This document shows, in pieces, positions 55,783 through 64,000 of a stretch of DNA of 64,000 nucleotides. Position 1 is the stretch's first letter; each line of letters starts with the position of its first letter. The notes beneath the pieces are model-generated. The model did no database searches. It was not told the DNA's origin and saw nothing but the letters and a program-made list of their open reading frames with translations. Source of the stretch: Berghia stephanieae (taxonomy: Eukaryota; Mollusca; Gastropoda; Nudibranchia; Aeolidiidae); NCBI GenBank assembly GCA_034508935.3, contig CM067444.1, forward strand, positions 84,826,283-84,890,282, given 5' to 3'. A program made the translations under genes and the position numbers.

Positions 55783-55784
<2 letters not shown>
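55513..55784. mobile_element. MITE with perfect 34-bp terminal inverted repeats
   Basis: The left end ATATAGAATGCAAATTGTCA then CTCACATTTTTTGT is exactly inverted at 55751-55784. The 272-bp unit has no coding capacity. A long AT tract adjoins its right end (55781-55840) and another lies 60 bases to its left. Confidence 0.85.
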
Positions 55785-55839
<55 letters not shown>

Positions 55840-55840
55840 T
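55781..55840. repeat. (AT)n microsatellite
   Basis: AT repeats abutting the MITE end. Confidence 0.95.
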
Positions 55841-56578
55841 AAAACCTTTTTTCGTTGTTTTATGAAGTGAAAATTACTTCTTTTTTGTTTGTAATTCAAT
55901 TAAATTTCATTTTGTTTACCCATGATTATAGACAGAAGGAGATTGACGTCACTCATCTCTTTGTGATTGTTTTTAAATAGTCATATTTATGATTAGTTCT
56001 CAGTAAATTGTTTATATCAGACTATATGTAGTGTGTAGCGCTGGTGAACGGCTGCATCCATTACCACCTCTGTGTTATTCTCTATTATTTGCAGATTTTT
56101 ATTCGTGAATTCAAACTATTGGACTATAATTTTTATAAAGTTGTGATTTTTAGTCTTCAGTGCACCCTGTGATGATAACGTTTTATGTATTTAGTTGATT
56201 TTAAATTAAATAAATGGATTTTACTCTTGAAGAGGCCGATTTTTATCCCTGATTTCTACGAGCCGCCATACCCCATTCAACACCCTATTGTTATTGTTTT
56301 TATCTTTAAATGTTGTCACCAGCACTTGGAATGCCAGCGGCGATTCAATACCACCATACTTTCTTGCTGTCCCTTAACAAATATAATACAACTTACCAGC
56401 TGCCCCCACTTGTTATTTTTCGATTATATTATCATGAACTATTATCATCACATGTGTTAAAGAATCAAAACATGACGAGTGAACAGTTTAAGGAAAGGAT
56501 AGACAAAAATAGAAATGGAAGGAAGACAAGACGGGGAAAAGTGGTGGAAGAAAGAAAAGGAAAAGGATAAAAGTTGTC

Positions 56579-57415
56579 ATGAATGTATTTAATCGTTTCT
56601 TCACACCGTCATTCCAACACAAGGCCATTGAACGACGACATTCCTTGCTACCTATACAAATAACCAACTCATCGTCTAACAACAATTATCACAATCATAA
56701 ATGTCTTAAAGTTGGTTTGATTAACGCAAGGTCCGTTACTAAAAAGGAAGCCTTAATTGAAAATATTATCATTGAGAAGGATTTGGATATTTTTATTATC
56801 ACGGAAAGTTGGCTTAAAAACAATGACAGTAAACTGATTCCACGAGGATATAGTTTCATAGCACAGCATCGAAAAACCGGTCGAGGAGGAGGGATTTTTG
56901 TTATTCATAACGAATCCGTTAAGCTACAGAAAAACAAGACGCAATCGAATTATAAAACTTTCGAATCTCTAGATATGACATTAACATCAGAAAGGAATGA
57001 GAAGTACCATGTTGTTGTAATTTATAGACCTCCTCCATCTACAAGGAATAAACTCACACATAATCAATTCTATGATGAAATCGACACGCTCGCGTTAGAA
57101 ACTAGCACAACCAGTGGTGACATTCTTATATTGGGCGATTTTAATGTTCACATGGACGATCTAACGGATACAAAATGTTTGAAGTTAAAGGATATTTTAG
57201 ATAGTCACAATTTAAGACAATATGTAAAGGACGGAACTCACAAGGCGGGGCACATCTTAGACTTAATAATTTCCAGGAAAGATAACAAAATAATTGATAA
57301 CGTTGACGTTTTGGATCGCACAATTTCAGATCATAACCTGATTGCTTTAAATCTAAAAATCGAATGCAAAACAACCGTCAAGAAAACGATCACATACCGA
57401 AAACAAAATCACTAA
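56579..57415 (+). pseudogene. LINE ORF2 endonuclease domain
   Basis: An AP-endonuclease-like nuclease that nicks target DNA. Motifs in order: LKVGLINARSV (Asn), DIFIITESWL (Glu), RGGGIFVIH, VVIYRPPPSTRN (Arg-Pro), ILILGDFNVHMDD (Asp and Asn), ISDHNLIALNL (Ser-Asp-His). All catalytic motifs are present. The frame ends at 57415, about 50 bases into the overlapping RT frame, so one frameshift near 57400 separates the two halves of what should be one ORF2. Confidence 0.93.
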
Positions 57416-59250
57416 ATAAAGAAACATTTCAAGAATCCATCAGGTCTTTGGATTTACTCGCCTCTGTTAAGAGTTGTGATAATGTTCACGATATGGTAAA
57501 CACATATAATAATTCATTGAAAACTGTGTTCGATGAGCTGTGTCCATCGGTCACGAAAGAAATTATTCTTCGACCAAACACCGAGTGGTATTGCAACGAG
57601 TTACAAACACTAAAACATCAACTCAGATCTGCCGAACGGATTTGGCGTCGATCCAAATTAGAAATTCATAATCAAATTTACTTAAGACTAAAACACAAAC
57701 GGAACAAATTAATTTTATCATGTAAAAAAACATACATTCAAAATAAAATAACAAGTGCCAAACGAAACTCACGTGAACTGTTCGCCACCCTGAACAAACT
57801 GATGAAGGATCATCCTTCAAATAATTTCGAGGACCCTATTGCTACCGCAAATAGTTTCTCTCTACACTTTAGAGATAAAATATCAGGTATTCGGAATAAT
57901 TTGGACAAAGAAGAGACAATGAAAGCACAAATAAATGAAACTAATGCACTTCCAGCCGGAGCAGCATTCGACGAATTTGAACCCGCCACTGAAACAGAAG
58001 TACTGTCTGCGCTGAAACAATGCTCCAAAACAACCAGCCCAATAGATCCCATTCCTTCATGGCTTGTTCTTTCTTATGCTAATATTTTGGTTCCCGTTCT
58101 TACTCATATTGTAAATGCTAGTTTGTTTATTGGTGAGGTATCTAATAATCTTAAACATGCTATTGTCACTCCCATATTAAAGAAATCTAGCCTTGACAAA
58201 GAAGACCCAAATAATTATCGACCAGTCTCGAATCTCACCCTCATGTCTAAACTAATTGAGAAAATTGTTGCTTTTAGGCTTAACACGTTTTTGAATGAAC
58301 ACAATTTGTTCTCTAAATTTCAGTCTGCTTATCGCCCCTTTCACAGCACTGAAACTGCTCTTATTAAAATTCATAATGATATCATAAATCATTTATGTCG
58401 GAAAAAAAAAAATGATGATGTTATTATCATACTACTCGACCTTAGTGCTGCTTTTGACACAATAGACCATACTCTTTTAATTGACAGACTTAAGACACTA
58501 TACGGATTTGGGGGTACTGTCCTTGACTGGTTTTCTTCTTACCTCTCTGACAGAATTCAATCAGTGTCTGTAAATCGACATGACTTCTCTTCTCCTTGTC
58601 CCCTATCTTTTGGTGTACCACAGGGTTCAGTTCTGGGACCCTCTTTATTCACCCTCTATATCAGACCATTAGGTGACATCATCTCAAAATATTTTATTAA
58701 GTACCATTTTTACGCAGACGACACCCAATTACTGTTTCCCATTAATATCGACAATCATCTCAATGTTATAACGGATATAGAAAATTGTATCTCTGAGATT
58801 AGTGACTGGATGTGTTGCAACAAACTCAGGTTAAATGAAAATAAAACAGAGGTGTTGCAAATTACAAGACGGGGCCTCGTGGACCTTTCCAAGCTTAACC
58901 TGAATCTTTCTGATTGTGTAATTCCCATCACTAAAGAACCTGTGAGAAACTTAGGAGTTTTATTCGATACCAAATTAAACATGTCTGCCCATGTCACTAA
59001 TGTAACTAGATCCTGCAATCTTTACCTTAGATCTATTGGTGCTATTAGAAGGCTTCTTGATATTGATACTACTAAACTTCTTGTGGTCTCTTTGATTCTT
59101 ACCCGCCTTGATTATTGCAATAGCTTGCTCTATGGTTGTGATAATAATGTCATTAATCGACTCCAAAAGATACAGAACAAAGCAGCTCGATTGGTAACGT
59201 TATCTAAAAAGCGTGAGCATATAACACCGATTTTGGAGGACCTACACTAG
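57364..59250 (+). pseudogene. LINE ORF2 reverse transcriptase domain
   Basis: Non-LTR reverse transcriptase. Motifs: NNYRPVSNLTLMSKLIEKIV, FQSAYRPFHSTETALIKIHN, IILLDLSAAFDTIDHTLLID (catalytic Asp), FGVPQGSVLGPSLFTLYI, KYHFYADDTQLLFPI (YADD catalytic pair), NKLRLNENKTEVLQ and NLGVLFDTKLNM. The stop at 59248 replaces the Trp of the usual Leu-His-Trp-Leu-Pro. Downstream, coding-like sequence continues in frame (VKFRIEFKILTHVF) and, after one more frame change near 59505, as RKRLKTELFCRAYNLDS with its own stop near 59560. Confidence 0.95.
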
Positions 59251-59560
59251 CTACCTGTAAAGTTTAGGATTGAATTTAAAATACTCACCCATGTTTTCAA
59301 TTGCTTAAACAATTCCGCTCCTGTTTACCTTCAGGAACTTATCCACCTTTATGAACCCAGTCGAAATTTAAGATCTGCTAATTTAAATATCCTAAGGGAA
59401 CCCCCAAAATCGTTAGTTTTTCATGAGAAATCCTTTGACCACCATGCCCCCCGACTGTGGAACTCCATCAATATTGAAACTAAAAATAGTGAAAATCCAC
59501 TTATTTTAGAAAACGGTTAAAAACTGAGCTTTTCTGTAGGGCATATAATTTGGACTCTTA
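59251..59560 (+). pseudogene. LINE ORF2 C-terminal region after the in-frame stop
   Basis: LPVKFRIEFKILTHVFNCLN, APVYLQELIHLYEPSRNLRS, APRLWNSI and, one frame over, KRLKTELFCRAYNLDS. These are the usual CR1/L2 C-terminal blocks (P-R-x-W-N-x-(L/I)-P and F-(R)-x-x-L-K-T-x-L-F). Confidence 0.88.
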
Positions 59561-59731
59561 GTATGTATTGTATTATAATATATTATGTTATCATCGAATT
59601 TGTGTGGTTTTAACATGCCAGTTCTATATTTGTATATCATACATGATGTGTTGATATAAAGCGCCAGTGAGCAATTCCAAATTGGAACTAGGCGCTATAT
59701 AAGTTCATTATATTATTATTATTATTATTAT

Positions 59732-61063
59732 AAAAGTTAAGGGTTTTACATTGTTTTGTGTACGTTATATCCTGCTGCCGAATGTTATGAGTAATTGAAC
59801 TAACCGCATAATATCAATACAGTATCTATTATTTTTAAAGAATATAGTTGGTACCCAAAATTGTCCCATACAGTCAAAGTTAATCCCCCCCCCCCCCCCC
59901 CCCAACGAGCACAGAATTACTGGCAAAATCTAAAAATCATAAAACTGTTTTTTACACATTGATATACGAGTAACTTATGAGGCTTTTCTAAATAAGGGTA
60001 ATTTTATCACTCGTTGGCTTCAATGATATTAAGAAGACCTGATAGGGCATAATGATCTCAGTCATTTGTAAAACATTTCCTCACGGATTTTAATAATTCA
60101 TGGAAGAAATCAAAATGGGTGAACTCATTTTATTATTTTATATTTCCAATCGGAAGAATATGTTTGTCAACAGAAAACACATGATTAAGTCATGGTTGAA
60201 CTCATTTATAAGTTTGTCAACAAACTTTAGTTTCTTCCAGTCGTCTGCTCAACTACGGTTTGACATTGTGCTCGATTTGACAATGCATGTAAGTGTTACC
60301 GCATCTAAATCAATATTTTTCCCTTTGTATTTAGATTTTATAGATCGATGCTGCATAAATATATTTCAAGATTACACTGACTATCTGTCACTCACTTATT
60401 ATTTAACCCGTGGTGTAAAGCTCATCATTTTAGACTTAGAACTTCGGTTTTAGTTATAACATAACATAACATATGACATAGGACAAAATATGCTAAAATC
60501 CATTGAATACCCTTAATATTAATTGTAATGCTAGAAATATATTGATTGAAAGATAACAATAATGATACACGTGGTAAAGAGAGTATATCAACTTAAATGT
60601 ACGCATGTATACTAGGCTTACTTTTTCTCACTTTTCTTACCGCCAAGAAATGTCAAAATGTGTAGTCTAGAATGATCCATGGAGGTAGATAAGTAGTATA
60701 ATAATGGCAACAACAAAAAAGAAAAGTAGAAGTCTAGATTGAGACAAGATGGTAAAATAAATTTAAAAAGCACAACAGCAACCACGAAATCCTCGATCTA
60801 GTTATCAAGCACCATCAGCAAGCATTAGTTTATGTCATGAAGAAGACAACCCCGCCCCCTTCCAGAAAAGTTCATGTATCTCTTTCTACAGTATTTCTTT
60901 GGTAGTCTTTAAAATATATAAAGCACGGCAGTCTTCTACTGTATTATATATACGATATATATTTCAGGTAGTGTTTCTATTTACTATTTATTCTTTCATT
61001 CATTTTAAACTATAATTATTTTTTAAATACTGAGGTACGTAAATTATTAACGGCTCCAATATT
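59732..61063. other. gene-free stretch
   Basis: No gene recognised. It contains a poly-C tract (59887-59903). A 117-codon frame at 60100-60453 shows no domain and is probably chance. Confidence 0.5.
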
Positions 61064-61315
61064 CAGACCTGCCAACTATTACGAAAAATTCTTAGCTTTA
61101 CGATTATTCTTTTTTGGCTTTCAATCACAGAGCTGCATAAAGGTATTAAGTTCAATAACAATTGTTTGACAATGAAGTTTTGGTGCCAGTGCAAATAAAT
61201 TGAGGAATTGAAACGTTGCTGAGGACAGATTGGCATGTTTTAAGTTAGTTGTTGACCTTACATTTTCCCCGCCCTGAAAACTACGAAGTTTTACAATATC
61301 AAATAGGCAGGTCTG
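61064..61315. mobile_element. MITE family M2, complete copy
   Basis: Ends CAGACCTGCC and GGCAGGTCTG are a perfect 10-bp inverted pair. The interior matches 3737-3982. Length 252 bp, no coding capacity. Confidence 0.8.
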
Positions 61316-62345
61316 CATATTGATGCTTATATCGTTGAAAACAAAAACACAAAATAAAAAAACAAAAAGAAAAGCAGGAAACAAAACACGTGGTTGAAAA
61401 TAAAAAGGAATTTGAAAGTTTATGTGGACATGTCAATGCAGTTTTATTCTAATTTACATATTTCAAAAGCAAAAACGTTAAAACATGAACAGAGCTCGAG
61501 GACTGACTCATTAAAATTTGTATTTTTAAGTAACTTAAATATCTCCAATCAAGGGAATTAACCTGAGGTTTTCACAACTAGTCGTTGCATTTACACAGTT
61601 AATTCCCGTGAAAAGATATTTCTTCACTGTACAGTACAGTCCACTCCTTTAGACAGCTTTGAATCCTACTCTTTTCCTTCAGTTGTGAAAATAGAATTAG
61701 ATTTAGAAGAACAGACAAGATTTAGACAAAGACAGCAAATTTTTTTTTTTTTTAATTAGAAAGGAACACCGAAACGTTCAATGTTTGGTTAATTTTTTTT
61801 TCAAAGCTGTTAGGATATCCATTTTTGTTTATCCAAAAAGTCCGACTCTTTATTTAGGAGTTTTATATATAGAAATGTGTGTCTGCCTAGGAAAACTCAC
61901 TATTCAGCAAGTAATGACAGTGGTTGCTAAACTTATCGATCTATACAGGTATTTACCAGTTGACTTTTGGCCAGTCGAAAAACAGTACTTGCAGCGGCGT
62001 GGCGTATTGACGGCGTATGGTGGTGCCATGATGAGAAGAAGAAAAAAAAATTCTAAAACAGTGAACACGGTTAAGAGGAGAGAGCACATGTTAAAAACTC
62101 TCTTTTTTGGAAGGGTGGGGGGGGGGGGAGGGTCGATGGTTTCTACTAGTGGACAAAACTCACAAAAACAAATAATTCATGAAAACAACAAGCCACAACA
62201 CTGAGATACAAGTCCCGTATGAAAAGGTCTTTGTAATTATTCTTTGTCCACCATTTAAAGGATTGGTTTTGGTCGATTATGCAATCAATATGTGATAAAT
62301 GTAAATCAAAAGAGAAAAAAAACCTATGACAGAAATTACTTACTT

Positions 62346-62545
62346 TTAGTACTTGTAAAGAAAATCTGCACGGCGATGTTTCATCTCTGCAAATCTTTTT
62401 ATAATGTGTTTATTGAAATTTGGAATGGCATCTATTTCAGCTTTGTGAATTGACAGAATCATTAACGAATTTAACCGCTCTGTGTTTCATTGAATTTCGC
62501 AAGAAATTTTTCACTCTTTTAAGGGTGCTAAAACAACGTTCAGGA
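62346..62545 (-). pseudogene. hAT transposase C-terminal dimerisation region
   Basis: ERCFSTLKRVKNFLRNSMKH, then one base out of frame TERLNSLMILSIHKAEIDAI and IKRFAEMKHRRADFLYKY with stop. The E-R-x-F-S-x-L-K-R-(I/V)-K block followed by R-L-x-x-L is the hAT C-terminal signature. Confidence 0.85.
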
Positions 62546-62547
62546 GG

Positions 62548-62853
62548 TTAAGAAATACGCTGGAAGTGGTTAAGGTCACTATAGCCTATAGATGTCCATG
62601 ATCTGTCAGTGTTTGTTGTATCTGTAAAAAGTAGACAACAAAAACAAAAGAAACGGTTTTTTTTTTCTAAACTAACTGTGAGCCATTCATGCCTGTCATA
62701 CCATGTCACTGAAAAAGAGCGTTTTCGAGATTTCCACACCTGTGTTAATTCAAAATCAGTTGGTTGGTGAGGAACTAGTCTTTTTATTTCTAATTTGTCA
62801 TCTAGTGTCAATCTCCCAAACGGTCGGTGAAGTAAAGAGTCAACTTGATTCAT
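62548..62853 (-). pseudogene. hAT transposase N-terminal TTF-type zinc finger
   Basis: Starts MNQVDSLLHRPFGRLTLDDK. The finger region reads RSFSVTWYDRHEWLTVSLEK, RFFCFCCLLFTDTTNTDRSW and TSIGYSDLNHF, the W-x-x-x-x-W-(L)-x-x-S and F-C-x-x-C-x-L-F pattern of the TTF/DUF4371 hAT proteins (ZMYM1-like transposases). The frame stops shortly after, at the deletion joint. Confidence 0.88.
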
Positions 62854-63064
62854 TGCAATTCATTGTTTAACAAAACAAAACTTCAAAGTATATCTCAAAT
62901 AATGGAAATCAGTGGACTACGATTAATGATTGCACAAATAAAAGGTAGATTCAGATCTTAAAGCATCACAAAGAAAAAATCACTCCACTTAAGTACTTAA
63001 AAAATCTAAAAACACACCAAAGTATAACTGTTAACAATCTTCGCTTTCTTTCTCTGACTCACAC

Positions 63065-63106
63065 AAATACACACGCACAAACAAACACACACACACACAC
63101 ACAAAT
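63065..63106. repeat. (CA)n microsatellite, interrupted
   Basis: CA repeats inside the hAT element. Confidence 0.85.
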
Positions 63107-63775
63107 AAACACTCATACACACGTAACCATCAACTCGGCACTACAAGCAAAAAAATGTTGGTAAATTCGTCCACAATGCTTCGTTGCAAAGAATTACTTT
63201 ATTCAATAATCGTGAAAAAGAGTTGGGGGGGGGGGGGGGATTTTGATATGTCATATTTTTAAGTTTTATGTTGTCTTTCTTTGCTGCTTACAAATAAACT
63301 TGACAATGATCAGTGTTTTTGACAGTTAATATAATATTTTGGATGGCCGAAGTTACCCTAATTTGGCGCATCCCCCCGTCCAACGGTGGAGCTCTCAGAT
63401 CCTGGCACAAGTCGAGGGGTTTTCCGCTATTTGAAGATAGTCTATATCGACCCAGTTTCTCGCGCAATCAGCTGTAGCGATACTAATGGATAGAGCATTA
63501 ACTGGAGCTTGGATTGCTTTGCACCACGGTGTTGACTCTCTCACTACTTCGCGCAGTGATGTCACCAACACACGAGTCGGCGCAGTGCGTGCTTCGGAAT
63601 CTTGAATAGAGTGGAGACTAAAAAGGCAGTATGTTGTTGGCGAGTTGGCGAAAGACAGTGGAGTTAAAATTTCTCAGTTTTATTTTTAATTAAATTATGC
63701 TGTTAATGATTTTTAAAAGATTGGTACGGTGCCTGGCACCATTCGATCCAATGGCCCCACGCCACTGAGTACTTG

Positions 63776-64000
63776 TGATTAACCTTCAAGTCCGCTTGGA
63801 CAAAAATAGCTTGTTGTTTTTAGACAATCAAATGATTGAAAAAGACATCTCCCTGCTCTTTTTAAAATCGTTTTAGACCGCCATTTGGGTGATTAGTTTT
63901 CACAAGATTTTCTCAACAGAAAACGGCCGGGTGGACTGAGGATTAAAAAAAAATCAGGTTATCATTTTGGGAGTTCAGTTTAAACCAACGATATTCCGAA
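63776..64000. other. right-edge flank, no feature seen
   Basis: Plain sequence after the hAT target duplication; no gene recognised. Confidence 0.5.

Larger units (their letters stand above)
56470..59730 (+). mobile_element. L2/CR1-type LINE, nearly full ORF2
   Basis: It carries an apurinic-type endonuclease, a reverse transcriptase, a C-terminal region and a 3' tail. The 3' UTR ends AAGCGCCAGTGAGCAATTCC then AGGCGCTATATAAGTTC and an ATT repeat (59709-59731), the simple-repeat tail usual for L2. The exact 5' end is not visible; a short Lys/Arg-rich frame at 56473-56571 may be the end of ORF1. There are about three coding defects. Confidence 0.9.
61992..63767 (-). mobile_element. hAT transposon, internally deleted, with 8-bp TSD
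   Basis: AGTACTTG lies directly outside each end (61984-61991 and 63768-63775), an exact 8-bp target duplication. The ends are CAGCGGCGTGG and, inverted, CAGTGGCGTGG, a typical hAT terminal repeat with one mismatch. On the minus strand the N-terminal zinc-finger part of a transposase (62548-62853) is joined almost directly to the C-terminal dimerisation part (62346-62545), so the catalytic core was lost in a large internal deletion. The element spans 1776 bp. Confidence 0.93.

Noticed and set aside
60100-60453. 117-codon frame starting MEEIKMGELILLFYISNRKN
   Set aside because: No domain, no splice context, AT-rich composition typical of chance frames.
61785-62204. 139-codon frame starting MVNFFFKAVRISIFVYPKSP
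   Set aside because: It crosses the left border of the hAT element, so it is not an old gene; no domain seen.
1-64000. LTR retroelement, Polinton or other virus-derived copy
   Set aside because: No gag, protease, integrase, capsid or envelope-like frame and no paired long terminal repeats were recognised.
1-64000. CRISPR array or prokaryotic operon
   Set aside because: The repeats are eukaryotic microsatellites, SINEs and MITEs; the genes are spliced.

Overview
The window is eukaryotic, AT-rich and intron-rich. Four host-gene loci sit in a dense background of short transposon relics, tRNA-headed SINEs, LINE fragments and long di- and trinucleotide microsatellites. Gene content (parvin, TSPO, a Cys-loop receptor with a divergent ligand-binding half, an intronless class A GPCR) and repeat style (L2/CR1 and RTE LINEs, a Penelope-like element, hAT, mariner and pogo relics) point to a marine lophotrochozoan, most likely a mollusc. 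That placement is inference; nothing here fixes the species.

Layout. 1-9053: the 5' two thirds of a parvin gene on the minus strand. Six coding exons give 209 codons through most of CH domain 1; the CH2 exons lie beyond the left edge or were not found. 9054-16349: a probable shared promoter interval, then TSPO on the plus strand with three coding exons (166 aa). 16350-22600: relic-rich DNA ending in a nearly complete DNA transposon (19281-22569) with 16-bp inverted ends, a 7-bp target duplication and a two-frameshift transposase of a family I cannot name. 22600-44291: a Cys-loop ligand-gated ion channel locus on the plus strand. The seven-exon copy (34263-44291) is preceded by a tandem partial duplicate (about 23400-29880) carrying only two channel exons; the first is joined in frame to a LINE reverse-transcriptase fragment. 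The main copy has a one-base deletion in the run encoding the M1-M2 linker and a decayed tandem copy of the M1 exon just upstream of the real one. 44300-50200: SINEs, mariner-type relics, a palindromic trinucleotide hairpin, and a 2.5-kb inverted-repeat unit studded with a palindromic ACTATCGTAACT-type motif. 50200-55000: an intronless GPCR broken by one frameshift before TM7. 55000-59730: a minisatellite, a MITE with perfect 34-bp inverted ends, and a nearly full-length L2/CR1-type LINE. 59730-64000: mostly gene-free, with an internally deleted hAT element (61992-63767) bounded by an exact 8-bp target duplication.

The host genes are not functionally linked as far as the sequence shows. Parvin is a focal-adhesion adaptor, TSPO an outer mitochondrial membrane protein, and the last two are membrane receptors. 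The most informative signals are the complete transposon boundaries, the channel duplication with its LINE-channel chimeric exon, the single-base breaks in two receptor genes, and several unexplained palindromic repeats. No LTR element, Polinton or other capsid- or envelope-bearing element was recognised.
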